The notes: generated by a model from the letters alone, not told the origin. 64,000 nucleotides of DNA from an uncultured Muribaculaceae bacterium (GCA_910579675.1 CAJTUF010000009.1:1-64000); one strand, 5' to 3'; positions 17,658-28,324 are shown, counted from the stretch's first letter. Program-made: numbers and translations.

Positions 17658-18427
17658 GAATACTTATACTCGGAGCAGGCAAGATGGGGTCGTTTTTCTG
17701 CGACCTGCTTTCGTTTGACCACGATGTGGCCGTTTACGATGCCGACCCCCGCCGCCTCCGCTTCGCCTACAATTGCCGCCGCTTTGCCTCGCTCGATGAA
17801 GTCGACGACTTCGATCCCGAACTGGTGATCAATGCTGCCACGGTAAAATACACCCTCGATGCCTTCAGAAATGTGCTACCCCACTTGGGGCCCGACGCGA
17901 TCCTGAGCGACATAGCATCGGTCAAGACAGGTCTGCCGGAATTTTACGCCTCTTGCGGACACCGGTTTGTATCGACCCACCCCATGTTTGGCCCCACTTT
18001 TGCCTCTCTCAGCAATCTGGCCGACGAAAACGCTATCGTCATAACCGAGGGCGACCATATGGCACGCCTTTTCTTCCTCGACATTTACAACCGTCTCGGG
18101 CTCCATATCGAGGAATACTCCTTTGAGGAGCATGACCACACCATAGCCTATTCTCTCTCGATCCCGTTTGCCTCCACCCTGGTGTTTGCCGGGATCATGA
18201 AACATCAGGATGCCCCCGGCACCACCTTCAAGCGCCACATGAAGATAGCCCGGGGCCTGATGTCGGAAGATGACTATCTGCTGAGCGAGATTCTCTTCAA
18301 CCCCAACACCCCCGAGCAGCTCGCCCGCATCCAGGAGCGCCTCGCCGAGCTCCAGGAGATAGTTGCGGCCCACGATTCCGACCGCATGAAGGCCTACCTC
18401 GACCGGGTGAGAGACAATCTCCGATAA
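17654..18427 (+). CDS. tyrA: Prephenate dehydrogenase
   Basis: 257 residues, overlapping the previous gene by 4 bases (ATGA). NAD(P)-binding Rossmann start MRILILGAGKMGSFF (GxGxxG at 7-12) and Asp29-Asp32 region for cofactor choice. Conserved DIASVKTGLPEFY and STHPMFGPTFASL (His of the active site) are dehydrogenase motifs. No ACT domain, and short compared with many TyrA (about 280-370), so feedback would come from the attenuator or the DAHP synthase. Makes 4-hydroxyphenylpyruvate for tyrosine. Confidence 0.93.
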   Translation: MRILILGAGKMGSFFCDLLSFDHDVAVYDADPRRLRFAYNCRRFASLDEVDDFDPELVINAATVKYTLDAFRNVLPHLGPDAILSDIASVKTGLPEFYASCGHRFVSTHPMFGPTFASLSNLADENAIVITEGDHMARLFFLDIYNRLGLHIEEYSFEEHDHTIAYSLSIPFASTLVFAGIMKHQDAPGTTFKRHMKIARGLMSEDDYLLSEILFNPNTPEQLARIQERLAELQEIVAAHDSDRMKAYLDRVRDNLR

Positions 18428-18467
18428 CCGACCGTCCACCCATCTTTTTTTACCGACCATCGAAGCC

Positions 18468-20972
18468 ATGTATGCCGAAGTGATTTTGCCGCTGCCCCTG
18501 CCGGCTCCGTTTACTTATGCCGTCCCCAACGACATGGAGCAATCCATTCGCGAGGGACACCGCGTGGTGGTGCCCTTCGGCAAGCGGCGCCGCTACACCG
18601 GCATTGTGGCTACGGTAGGCGTGTTGCCCCCCAAAGATGTCGAGGTGAAAGAGATCGAGGCAATCCTCGACGATGAGCCTATCCTCCGACGCCCGCAGAA
18701 ACAGCTCTGGCAGTGGGTGGCCGACTACTATTTCTGTGCCATAGGCGACGTGATGAAAGCCGCGCTCCCCGCAGGACTGAAGCTCGAGAGCGAGACTTTT
18801 GTTGAGCTCGACCCCGACTGGGAAGAGAATCCGGCCGAGCGACTCTCGGCAAGCGAGGTGAGAGTGGTGCAGATTCTCGACCACGAGGGAAAGCGCATCT
18901 CGATGGCCGACCTTGAGAAAGCCAGCGGCATTGCCTCGCTACCCCGCGTGATGTCGCGGCTTATCGCCCGGCATGCCGTGACGGTGTCGGAGCGCATGGT
19001 TGAGCGGTTCCGGGCGCGCCACATCACCTGTGTCCGTCTTGCTGCGGCGCTCACCGCCCCGGGAGCCGACCCATCGTTTGCCGGCGCATTTGCCGCCGTC
19101 AAGAGCGCACCCAAGCAGGAGAGGGTACTCCTGGCCCTTCTGGAACTAAGCGGAGCCATGCGCCACAACGGTGCGCCTCGCGAAGTGACCCGCACCGAAC
19201 TCATGGAGCGTGCCGATGTCACCCTACCCATCATCTCCGCTCTTGAGAAAAAAGGGGTGGTGGAGAGCTACCGCAAAGTCGTGAGCCGATTTGCTTTCGA
19301 CGGCCTCGCCACAGGCGAGTTGCCGGTGCTGAGCGAAGCTCAGCGCGTGGCGCTCGATCAGCTCCACAGGTCATGGACAGGCGGACGCGAAGTCACTCTC
19401 CTCCACGGTGTCACCTCCTCGGGCAAGACCGAGCTATATATCCATCTTTTCGACTATGTGCTCCGCCAGGGGCGTCAGTGTCTGATGCTCGTGCCTGAGA
19501 TTGCACTCACCACTCAACTCACCGGGCGCCTCCAGAAGGTGTTCGGTTCAAAAGTGATAGTCTACCACTCCAAGTTTTCCGACAACGAGCGGGTGGAGAT
19601 ATGGCGCCGTATGCTCGCCGACCCGGGCCCGGTGGTGGTGATCGGTGCCCGCTCGGCTCTTTTCCTCCCCTTCGCACGGCTCGGTCTGGTGGTGGTCGAC
19701 GAGGAGCACGACCAGAGCTACAAACAGCAGGATCCGGCTCCGCGCTACAATGCCCGCGACACCGCCACCGTACTGGCACGGATGCACGGAGCCAAGACCC
19801 TCCTCGGAAGCGCCACACCCGCCATCGACACCTACCACAAGGCGCTGAGCGGCAAGTATGGTCTTGTGGAGCTCACCGAGCGATATGGCGACGCCCGCCT
19901 CCCCTCGATCGAAGTGACCGATCTGACCCGCTCCCGTCAGGCCGGACAGCTCCATGGCATCTTCACCAACCGCGCCATAGAGCTGGTGCGGTCAGCTGTC
20001 GACACCGGCGGTCAGGCCATAATATTCCTCAATCGCAGAGGCTTCGCACCCATGGCGGTGTGCAAGCAGTGTGCGTGGACCCCAAAGTGCGAGCATTGCG
20101 ATGTGACCCTCACCTACCACCGCAGTCTCGACCGACTTGTGTGCCACTACTGCGGAGCGCGATACCCGCTCCCCGCCGTGTGTCCGGCATGCAAGACCCC
20201 CGGCTCGGTCGAGGTGGTGGGCTACGGCACCGAGCGGGTCGAGGATGAGGCCGACACCATATTCCCCGACATAAGGATAGCACGCATGGATCTCGACTCC
20301 ACCCGCGCCAAAGATGCCCATCAGGCCATCATCGACGAGTTTTCAAGCGGCAAGGCGCGCATACTTATCGGCACCCAGATGGTGACCAAAGGTCTCGACT
20401 TCGGTGGTGTCAGGGCAGTGGTGGTGGCAAATGCCGACGCCATGCTGTCGGCACCCGACTTCAGGGCATCCGAGCGCGCCTATGCCATGCTCGAACAGGT
20501 GGCAGGCCGTGCAGGCCGACGTCCCGGACCCGACAGCGATAGCCCGGCCACCGTGATGATACAGACCCGCCGCCCCGATGATCCCCTGTTTCCGCTATTG
20601 GAAACCCACGACTACCGCGCATTCTACGACCGCGAGATCGAAGAGCGCCGCCAATTCCGCTATCCCCCCTTTGTAAGGCTGGTGTATATTTATATCAAAC
20701 ACCGGGAGCGGGTTGCCGCCGACGCCCTTGCCGACACCTACGGATCCCATCTGCGCGCGGTGTTTGGCCCGCAGCGCGTGGCCGGACCCGATGCGCCCCC
20801 CGTTGGCCGGGTGCAGAACTTCTTTATCCGGCGCCTTATGCTCAAGATCGAAGCTGATGCACCCATGAGCCGGGTGAGAGAATTGCTCACCGCTATCCAC
20901 ACCCGTTTGGCCGAAGCACGCTACGAGCCTGTGCGCCGAGCCATGATCTACTACGACGTCGACCCTATGTAA
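18468..20972 (+). CDS. priA: Primosomal replication restart helicase PriA
   Basis: 834 residues, 40 bases after tyrA. N-terminal 3'-DNA-binding domain (YAEVILPLPLPAPFTYAVP, residues 2-20), winged helix, then SF2 helicase: Walker A GVTSSGKTELY near 318-328, DEEH in VVVDEEHDQSY, motif III GSATPAID. Eight zinc-binding cysteines follow in CKQCAWTPKCEHC and CHYCGARYPLPAVCPACK. Helicase motifs V/VI: GTQMVTKGLDF and EQVAGRAGR. It reloads the replisome at stalled forks. It may be read from the aromatic operon, with no separate promoter of the usual type seen in the 40-base gap. Confidence 0.97.
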   Translation: MYAEVILPLPLPAPFTYAVPNDMEQSIREGHRVVVPFGKRRRYTGIVATVGVLPPKDVEVKEIEAILDDEPILRRPQKQLWQWVADYYFCAIGDVMKAALPAGLKLESETFVELDPDWEENPAERLSASEVRVVQILDHEGKRISMADLEKASGIASLPRVMSRLIARHAVTVSERMVERFRARHITCVRLAAALTAPGADPSFAGAFAAVKSAPKQERVLLALLELSGAMRHNGAPREVTRTELMERADVTLPIISALEKKGVVESYRKVVSRFAFDGLATGELPVLSEAQRVALDQLHRSWTGGREVTLLHGVTSSGKTELYIHLFDYVLRQGRQCLMLVPEIALTTQLTGRLQKVFGSKVIVYHSKFSDNERVEIWRRMLADPGPVVVIGARSALFLPFARLGLVVVDEEHDQSYKQQDPAPRYNARDTATVLARMHGAKTLLGSATPAIDTYHKALSGKYGLVELTERYGDARLPSIEVTDLTRSRQAGQLHGIFTNRAIELVRSAVDTGGQAIIFLNRRGFAPMAVCKQCAWTPKCEHCDVTLTYHRSLDRLVCHYCGARYPLPAVCPACKTPGSVEVVGYGTERVEDEADTIFPDIRIARMDLDSTRAKDAHQAIIDEFSSGKARILIGTQMVTKGLDFGGVRAVVVANADAMLSAPDFRASERAYAMLEQVAGRAGRRPGPDSDSPATVMIQTRRPDDPLFPLLETHDYRAFYDREIEERRQFRYPPFVRLVYIYIKHRERVAADALADTYGSHLRAVFGPQRVAGPDAPPVGRVQNFFIRRLMLKIEADAPMSRVRELLTAIHTRLAEARYEPVRRAMIYYDVDPM

Positions 20973-21043
20973 TGCTCCCGTCGATGTAGGTCTATCTCAT
21001 GGTCAATTTATCCACTGGCGATGGCCATGTGGCAAAAAATTAG

Positions 21044-21051
21044 TAATTTTG
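21044..21051 (+). promoter_or_regulatory. Putative -7 box before ruvX
   Basis: TAATTTTG ends 5 bases before the ruvX ATG. The -33 position reads ATG rather than TTG. If used, the transcript would start at or next to the start codon. Confidence 0.35.
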
Positions 21052-21056
21052 CAGGC

Positions 21057-21494
21057 ATGGGACGACTTATGGCCATCGACTACGGACGGCGTCGCTGCGG
21101 AGTGGCAGTGACCGATCCATCGCGCATAGTGGCCACGGCCCTCGCCACAGTGCCAACGGCCGAGCTCACAGCCTTCATAAAAAAATATATAGCATCGGAG
21201 CAGGTCGACACTATAGTGGTAGGACTCCCGACGCAGCTCGACGGCTCCCCGAGCGAGTCGATGCGCTACATCAAGCCAGGCATAGGGCAGCTGCGCAAAG
21301 CGCTCCCAAAGGAGATCGAGATAGTGTTTTTCGACGAACGTTTCACCTCCTCTCTGGCCCACAAGTCGATGCTCGACGCTGGCATGACGCGCAGTCAGCG
21401 CCGAGACAAGGCAGTTGTCGACCGCATGGCTGCCACCATAATCCTCAACGACTACCTCGAGAGCCGCGCCTACCGTTGTCCAGATAATATCTGA
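21057..21494 (+). CDS. ruvX: YqgF/RuvX family nuclease (pre-16S rRNA processing)
   Basis: 145 residues from ATG 21057 (MGRLMAIDYGRRRCGVAV), the start that matches the family; a frame reaching back to 21021 would add 12 unconserved residues. RNase H-like fold with the catalytic Asp in IDYG (9), the VGLPTQLDGSPSE motif, FFDERFTSSLA with the second acidic site and KAVVDRMAATIIL with the third. Members take part in 16S rRNA 5' end processing or act as a Holliday junction resolvase. Followed by def after 19 bases, so co-transcribed. Confidence 0.93.
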   Translation: MGRLMAIDYGRRRCGVAVTDPSRIVATALATVPTAELTAFIKKYIASEQVDTIVVGLPTQLDGSPSESMRYIKPGIGQLRKALPKEIEIVFFDERFTSSLAHKSMLDAGMTRSQRRDKAVVDRMAATIILNDYLESRAYRCPDNI

Positions 21495-21513
21495 ATCAGC
21501 AATCAGACCATAT

Positions 21514-22089
21514 ATGAGACTTCCTATATACCTCTACGGTCATCCGGTGCTCCGCGCCGTGGCCGCCCCAATCGATGTCCAAGCCCCCGATCCTACCCTT
21601 AAGGAGCTTATCGAAAACATGTATGAAACTATGTACAGCTCCGATGGAGTGGGTCTGGCTGCTCCGCAGATAGGCAAGAGCATCGCTCTTGTAGTGATCG
21701 ACGGCCAGCCTCTGGCCGAGCGTTTTCCCGAATGTGAAGGCTTCAAGCGCACCATAATCAACCCCGAGCTCGAGATTCTCGACGGCGACGAGGTGGGGCG
21801 CGACGAAGGATGCCTCAGCCTCCCCGGCCTTTCAGAAGAGGTGAAGCGAGTGGAGCATATCCGCCTCCGCTATCTCGACGGCGATCTCCAGCCCCGCGAG
21901 GAGGAGATCTCGGGCTTTGCCGCCCGCATTGTGCAGCATGAGCTCGACCATCTGATGGGCAAGGTCTACACCGACCGTGTAAACCTCATGCGCCGCCAGC
22001 TCATCAAAGGCAAACTCAACAATATCGCCACCGGACGCACCACACCCGAATACCCATTCCGCACGGCAGCACCCCGCCGCAAAAGATAA
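21514..22089 (+). CDS. def: Peptide deformylase
   Basis: 191 residues. Removes the formyl group from new proteins. All three family motifs are present: GVGLAAPQIG (motif 1), EGCLSLPG (motif 2, metal Cys) and QHELDHLMG (motif 3, HExxH). C-terminal extension rich in basic residues (RRQLIKGKLNN ... APRRKR). Lies between ruvX and ettA. Confidence 0.98.
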   Translation: MRLPIYLYGHPVLRAVAAPIDVQAPDPTLKELIENMYETMYSSDGVGLAAPQIGKSIALVVIDGQPLAERFPECEGFKRTIINPELEILDGDEVGRDEGCLSLPGLSEEVKRVEHIRLRYLDGDLQPREEEISGFAARIVQHELDHLMGKVYTDRVNLMRRQLIKGKLNNIATGRTTPEYPFRTAAPRRKR

Positions 22090-22148
22090 TCTCCTCCATC
22101 CCGTTGTATCATTAATCGACCCCCTACTTACATACCCCAATCTCCCCT

Positions 22149-23837
<1,689 letters not shown>

Positions 23838-23865
23838 GCCTAAGCCACACAACGATTGTTACTAT

Positions 23866-23906
23866 CCATCGGGAGCAGTCTGTAAACCATGACCCGCTCC
23901 TGATGG
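23866..23906 (+). terminator. Hairpin after ettA, probable terminator
   Basis: Eleven-base-pair stem with one G-U (23866-23876 and 23896-23906) 28 bases after the ettA stop. No T-run follows. The remaining 23907-24178 shows no recognisable gene. Confidence 0.45.
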
Positions 23907-24178
23907 ACAGACAATCGAGGGGACACCTCAGTGAATCCCCCTGTATCCTATAAAACTCAAATGCAATTGGGAGTCTGGCGGAACATCTCCCCCAAGTGAT
24001 TAAGCTTCTACGTGATCGCTTTTCCGCCACTCCAAATTGTATTTTTTTATTGTTGTCCGATAATAATGATGCACGCCAGCGGCGACAACTCCCAAAAGCC
24101 ATTCATGGACTACATCAAACTATCGACGGGATAGGCGCAATCGCCAACGGCATAAAGAATGACGGGGTCCGATGGTTT

Positions 24179-24215
24179 ATTTTGTCGTAAAAATTTACTA
24201 AATTTGCGACAAAAT
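24179..24215 (+). promoter_or_regulatory. Promoter with inverted-repeat operator for the AbiE pair
   Basis: TAAATTTG (24199-24206) serves as -7 box. It is flanked by a 13-base inverted repeat with one mismatch (24179-24191 and 24203-24215; outer ATTTTGTCG/CGACAAAAT perfect). AbiEi antitoxins are known to repress their own promoter by binding inverted repeats, so this is the likely operator. Confidence 0.55.
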
Positions 24216-24264
24216 TATCTGACATTTCGCGAATATCCGTGATCGGCAAGATTGTATAAATCCG

Positions 24265-24879
24265 ATGGAAAGCATTGAGGATAAAATATATAACTCAATA
24301 AAAAGGAGAAAGAAAGGCGCAATAATCTTTGCGTCTGACTTCTCGCACCTTTATGGCGGCATTGCCGTCAATAAGGCTTTGGAGCGGCTTGCAGTTGCAA
24401 ATAAAATAATCCGGCTGTCAAGAGGCATATATTGTCGTCCTCAAATCGACACTGAATTGGGGCTTGGAGTCATATATCCTACCTTGGAAGAAATCGCAGA
24501 GGCAATTGCCAAACGGGATAAATCCAGAATCATGCCAACCGGTGATTATGCCCTCAATCGTCTTGGTTTGTCCACGCAGGTTCCGATGAATGCCGTCTAT
24601 TACACTGATGGCTCCCCAAGAAACATAAAAATATACAACGGGAGAGGCATCACCTTTCTTAGAGTTGTCCCCAAACGGCTTTCGTTCAAGAACAAACTCT
24701 CAGCGATGCTGACATTCGCATTGCAGGAAATCGGCAAAGGTAATTTGTCGGAGGCGCAGAATAAACGTGTCAAGGACTTGCTCACACAAGTTCCGCAGAA
24801 TGTAATTGCAGAAGATTATCCACTTATGCCCGAATGGATAAGGGTCTTAATAAAACGAAGTTATGCAGAACTTTCTTAA
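24265..24879 (+). CDS. AbiEi-type antitoxin / DUF6088 protein
   Basis: 204 residues. N-terminal winged-helix region (SIEDKIYNSIKRRKKGAIIFASDF, then a small helix pair and the IIRLSRGIYCRP wing) followed by the AbiEi-like body (MPTGDYALNRLGLSTQVP, NGRGITFLRVVPKR). The family neutralises AbiEii at arm's length (type IV toxin-antitoxin) and represses the operon. It overlaps the next gene by 17 bases. Composition is poorer in GC than the core genes around, in line with horizontal acquisition. Confidence 0.85.
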   Translation: MESIEDKIYNSIKRRKKGAIIFASDFSHLYGGIAVNKALERLAVANKIIRLSRGIYCRPQIDTELGLGVIYPTLEEIAEAIAKRDKSRIMPTGDYALNRLGLSTQVPMNAVYYTDGSPRNIKIYNGRGITFLRVVPKRLSFKNKLSAMLTFALQEIGKGNLSEAQNKRVKDLLTQVPQNVIAEDYPLMPEWIRVLIKRSYAELS

Positions 24880-25867
24880 ACGGACAGATGTCCAGCGAAA
24901 GACTATATATGAGCAGATAGCCTTGAGAGTCGGCATCTCCGACCCTCGTGCCATTGAAAAGGACATGTGGGTAACATCACTGTTGCAGGTAGTGTTCGGG
25001 CTTCCATACGCCGATAAATTCGTATTCAAGGGAGGTTCGTCTCTCAGTAAGGTATGGAAGCTGATTCATCGCTTTTCAGAAGATATCGACCTCGCTATGG
25101 ACAGGTCGTTATTCGGATTGGAAGGAGACTTGACAAAAAAGCAACTTAAGAAATTGAGAAAAGAGTCATCCTTGTTCGTGAAGGAAAAACTCGCGACTGA
25201 CATTGCCTCATCGTTAGGCGACTATGGCATCGACGCGTACTGTAAAGTAATACCCGAACCTGATGGAGAAGGAGACGGCACATATCCTGAACCCCGGAAA
25301 ATTCATATCGCATATAAATCCGTGTTTGATAGTGGCGATGGTTACCTTCACCCGGAGGTACTTCTTGAAGTCGGTGCCCGCTCACTCTTTGAGCCGACAT
25401 CAGAAGCCTTTGTCAAGTCTATGATTTCAGAAAACAGCAACATTGAGACCTCTGTTGTTGATAACAAAATCATATGCGCCGTTCCTCAAAAGACGTTCTT
25501 GGAAAAGGCATTTCTACTTCACGAACTTTTCACTACTGAAATGGGGATGAGGGCGAATAGAAAGTCAAGGCATCTTTATGATTTGGAACGCCTTATGGCT
25601 CATGAAGGAATACTGTCAGCAGTGAACGACGCGGAACTATGGGAAACCATCCGGCATCATCGGGAGGTTTTTACATCAATCAAAGGTGTGGATTACGCTC
25701 CGGATGTGCGTCAACGCATAGTCCTCATACCGCCTGAAGAATATGAGTCAGAATGGCGTAACGACTATAATGCTATGCAAAAGTCGATGATTTATGGAGA
25801 TGATATGGCTTACGATGAACTAATTTCAAGAATAGGACATTTACAGGAACTTTTCAGAAACGTGTAA
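24863..25867 (+). CDS. AbiEii-type nucleotidyltransferase toxin
   Basis: 334 residues. The nucleotidyltransferase core is visible: FVFKGGSSLSKVWKLI (about 50-65, motif GGSS) followed by FSEDIDLAMDRS (acidic D-x-D catalytic pair about 71-76). Long helical C-terminal half with FLEKAFLLHELF and RHLYDLERLMAHE, typical of AbiEii/MenT toxins, which modify tRNA or GTP and stop growth on phage infection. Second gene of the AbiE pair. Confidence 0.87.
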   Translation: MQNFLKRTDVQRKTIYEQIALRVGISDPRAIEKDMWVTSLLQVVFGLPYADKFVFKGGSSLSKVWKLIHRFSEDIDLAMDRSLFGLEGDLTKKQLKKLRKESSLFVKEKLATDIASSLGDYGIDAYCKVIPEPDGEGDGTYPEPRKIHIAYKSVFDSGDGYLHPEVLLEVGARSLFEPTSEAFVKSMISENSNIETSVVDNKIICAVPQKTFLEKAFLLHELFTTEMGMRANRKSRHLYDLERLMAHEGILSAVNDAELWETIRHHREVFTSIKGVDYAPDVRQRIVLIPPEEYESEWRNDYNAMQKSMIYGDDMAYDELISRIGHLQELFRNV

Positions 25868-26035
25868 TTTGACATCAAAGTACTCTTCGCTTTCGGAAGC
25901 AATGAACGGAATTTCAATGCCAAATATATCTCCAATCTACTGAGTGCATCATTTAGAACTTTGTATCAAGGCAGCAACACTCAATTTTCTTCTACGCTGA
26001 ATTGGTCATACGAAGGAAACAGAGCCTCCAAATGA
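25868..26035 (+). pseudogene. Possible 3' remnant of an older gene
   Basis: Directly after the AbiEii stop and in the same frame there are 55 further sense codons before TGA at 26033, with no start codon near its beginning. The translation (FDIKVLFAFGSNERNFNAKY ... LNWSYEGNRASK) looks like protein rather than noise, perhaps the end of a beta-rich protein. I do not recognise the family. It may be what remains of a gene cut by arrival of the AbiE pair. Confidence 0.3.
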
Positions 26036-26098
26036 TTGGGCTGTATCCGCCTCTTTCAGCTCGCTTACGACCATATAAACCATATCATCGCACCGCCT

Positions 26099-26134
26099 CC
26101 GCATGGCCACTATGGCTATGCGGTTACTTTTTTT
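26099..26134 (+). terminator. Terminator downstream of the AbiE region
   Basis: CCGCATGGCCA (26099-26109) pairs with TGGCTATGCGG (26113-26123, one G-U); TTAC and seven T (26128-26134) follow. The rest of 26135-26290 is the AT- and C-rich leader of the next gene; no consensus promoter was found in it. Confidence 0.7.
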
Positions 26135-26290
26135 ATCCACGCGGCCGAACAAACAATTGTTAAGGGAGGTTATAAAATCACAACTCATATAAACCCACCC
26201 AAACCAACCTACACACCCTCCCTCCCCACCCAAGACATATTCACACACATACACACCGACACATCAAAAAAAAAATCACACTGTAGACCA

Positions 26291-27493
26291 ATGAAGACTT
26301 ATTCTCTCTTAACAGCCCTGGCTGCCGGCACTATGCTGATCGGCGCCCTGCCAGCATCAGCTCAAGAAGTAGTGGCAGTAGAAGAAACGGTAGTAACCGA
26401 GCAGACCGTAGAGTGTAAAGACCACTATAGCTCCTCATGGCGCGACAACTGGTATCTCCAGCTTGGAGCAGGCATGCAAGTGCCCTTTACCGACAAGACC
26501 GTAGGCGGCGACTACGAACACCACATCACCGCCACCTACAATCTCGGTATCGGTCACTGGTTCAGCCCCTATCTCGGATTCCGATTCAGCGGCTACTACG
26601 GCAAGATCCACTATGACTACAACCGCATGACCACTGCCAACTATGCCAATCTCAACTTCGACATCATGTGGGATATGTGCAACTCTATAGCCGGCGTCGA
26701 CGCCAACCGACCCTTCTCCATCCTCCCCTACTTCGGTGTGGGCGGCGCATATTCATGGGATCATAAGAGCCATGGACTCGGAAGCGATGTCTATTCCCAC
26801 CCCAATGGCAAAAACCGCGAGTGGATGCTTCCCGTATCGGCCGGTATCCAGCTCCGCCTCCGCCTCTGCAAGTATGTCGACTTCTTTGCCGACTGCCGTG
26901 CCGCATTCATGGCCGACAACTTCAACACCGCCGTACAGGGTGATCCCATCGAAGCCAACGTCAGTGTGACCGGCGGCCTCTCGATCACCTTTGGCGGACG
27001 CAAGTTTACCCGCTACAACCCCTGCGACTATCTCGACTATATCAATACCCTCAACGGTCGCGTCAACGACCTCCGCGGTGAGCTCGCCGCCACAACAGCA
27101 GCTCTTGCCGCCGCAGAAGCCCAGCTCCCCTGCCCCGAAGTGAGCGAGACCACCATCATCGAGCAGGCCCCGATGCTCTCGGCAGTGCGCTTCCGCATCG
27201 ACTCCTCCAACATCTCCGACGAAGAAATGGTCAATATCTACAACTGTGCACAGTGGATGAAAGCCAATCCCGATGTTACCGTAGTCGTACAAGGCTATGC
27301 CGATCGCGACACTGGCACCGCTCCCTACAATATGCAGCTCTCACAGCGCCGCTGCCAGAGCGTGGTTGATGCCCTCGTCAACAAATACGGCATCGATCCC
27401 TCGCGCCTCGTGATGGAAGCCAACGGATCCGACGTTCAGCCCTACGATGTCAACAACTGGAACCGCATCGTGCTCTTCACCCAGCCCGACTGA
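26291..27493 (+). CDS. OmpA-family outer membrane protein
   Basis: 400 residues from ATG 26291, which gives a clean signal peptide (MKTYSLLTALAAGTMLIGALPASAQ); the frame is open to 26036 but without protein-like sequence. Residues about 45-245 form an 8-stranded barrel with alternating aromatic strands (WYLQLGAGMQVPF, YLGFRFSGYYGKIHYDY, VDFFADCRAAFMADNF). A short coiled linker (YINTLNGRVNDLRGELAATTAALAAAEAQL) leads to the OmpA C-terminal peptidoglycan-binding domain (VVVQGYADRDTGTAPYN, LSQRRCQSVVDALVNKYG). Probably an abundant structural porin anchoring the outer membrane. Confidence 0.93.
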   Translation: MKTYSLLTALAAGTMLIGALPASAQEVVAVEETVVTEQTVECKDHYSSSWRDNWYLQLGAGMQVPFTDKTVGGDYEHHITATYNLGIGHWFSPYLGFRFSGYYGKIHYDYNRMTTANYANLNFDIMWDMCNSIAGVDANRPFSILPYFGVGGAYSWDHKSHGLGSDVYSHPNGKNREWMLPVSAGIQLRLRLCKYVDFFADCRAAFMADNFNTAVQGDPIEANVSVTGGLSITFGGRKFTRYNPCDYLDYINTLNGRVNDLRGELAATTAALAAAEAQLPCPEVSETTIIEQAPMLSAVRFRIDSSNISDEEMVNIYNCAQWMKANPDVTVVVQGYADRDTGTAPYNMQLSQRRCQSVVDALVNKYGIDPSRLVMEANGSDVQPYDVNNWNRIVLFTQPD

Positions 27494-27523
27494 TCAGCCC
27501 CGGTTGAACCCAACTAATACCGA

Positions 27524-27553
27524 CGCCCCCGGCACCTTGTCGTGCCGGGGGCG
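27524..27553. terminator. Hairpin between convergent genes
   Basis: A perfect 12-base-pair GC-rich stem (27524-27535 with 27542-27553) lies between the OmpA-like gene and the minus-strand pair. No T-run, but the position suggests a two-way terminator. Confidence 0.55.
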
Positions 27554-27593
27554 CCGCTTATCTTGGCAACCGCCATAGCTGCGTGCCCCACAA

Positions 27594-27773
27594 CTATTTC
27601 TTGTCGTAAAAACGCAGGGCTTCTTCGGCGCTGATTTCAACCGGCTGGCCATCGACATCGGCTATCACCACGGTTTCGCCAAGCTTTGCTTTGCGTATCA
27701 ACATCATGCGCTGCGCATTGGCTATATTATCGCGAATGCGGTCAAATAATTTTATTTCTTCCTGTTCCGACAT
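27594..27773 (-). CDS. 59-residue partner of the zeta-like kinase (possible antitoxin)
   Basis: A small gene overlapping the end of the zeta-like gene by 22 bases (ATG 27773, stop TAG 27594). The N-terminal half is a charged amphipathic helix (MSEQEEIKLFDRIRDNIANA) and the C-terminal half reads like a small beta-alpha unit (RKAKLGETVVIADVDGQPVE then ISAEEALRFYDKK). I do not recognise a named family. Tight overlap and co-direction with a zeta-type kinase make it a candidate regulator or antitoxin, although in classic epsilon-zeta operons the antitoxin comes first. Confidence 0.6.
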   Translation of the reverse strand: MSEQEEIKLFDRIRDNIANAQRMMLIRKAKLGETVVIADVDGQPVEISAEEALRFYDKK

Positions 27774-28324
27774 TGATCCTTGATTTTTAAAAGTTGGGCG
27801 TTGTCTATCGTGATATTTCTCTCCACAATAGGTTTTATCTGTTCACTATTATCATAAAGCGACCATCTGTCCACCTCATGGGCGAAAATATCGAAAAGGT
27901 TATTAAGTCCAAGCCAATAACGGCGATGGATAACCTCTTTAGGAATATTATGGCCTCCTGATGCCACCCTTGACGCCACCCTCTGTTCTGCCATTTCGGG
28001 AGAAGGGAGCCAGAAGAAAAGCAACGTAACCGTATAGCCGGCCGCTTTTGCTCTCCTGACTAAAAAAAGGTAGGAGCGGGTGGCCAAAGTTGTTTCTATC
28101 GCAAAAGACTGACGGCGCGACAATAGCGTATCGATTCTATTCAGCATCAGTTTCCCGGCCTCAATCGCCATCTCCTCAGGATGAAACGGCGATAAACCCT
28201 TGGCGATTTCATCAGCATTGACAAATTCCTCACAGGCCAGGACTTCCGGAAGCACTGACATGGAGGCCGTAGTCTTGCCGGCGCCATTACATCCTGCTAT
28301 AATATATAGATTGGGGTGTATCAT
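27752..28324 (-). CDS. Zeta-toxin-family P-loop kinase
   Basis: 190 residues. Walker A is GCNGAGKTT (12-20) in the typical YIIAGCNGAGKTTAS setting; further zeta features are FVNADEIAKGLSP (Asp of the substrate site) and FAIETTLATRSYL, a lid helix with RVASRVASGGHNIPKEVIHRRY, and a basic C-terminus. Zeta toxins phosphorylate UDP-N-acetylglucosamine; short members like this one are common in Bacteroidetes but their substrates are mostly untested. Strong promoter upstream, with a perfect palindrome between promoter and start. Confidence 0.85.
   Translation of the reverse strand: MIHPNLYIIAGCNGAGKTTASMSVLPEVLACEEFVNADEIAKGLSPFHPEEMAIEAGKLMLNRIDTLLSRRQSFAIETTLATRSYLFLVRRAKAAGYTVTLLFFWLPSPEMAEQRVASRVASGGHNIPKEVIHRRYWLGLNNLFDIFAHEVDRWSLYDNSEQIKPIVERNITIDNAQLLKIKDQCRNRKK

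Noticed and set aside
23996..24190. 64-codon frame between ettA and the AbiE pair
   Set aside because: Non-ATG start, no family resemblance, and it ends within the AbiE promoter/operator.
26036..26290. N-terminal extension of the OmpA-like protein
   Set aside because: The upstream codons are low-complexity, and the ATG at 26291 opens with a perfect signal peptide.
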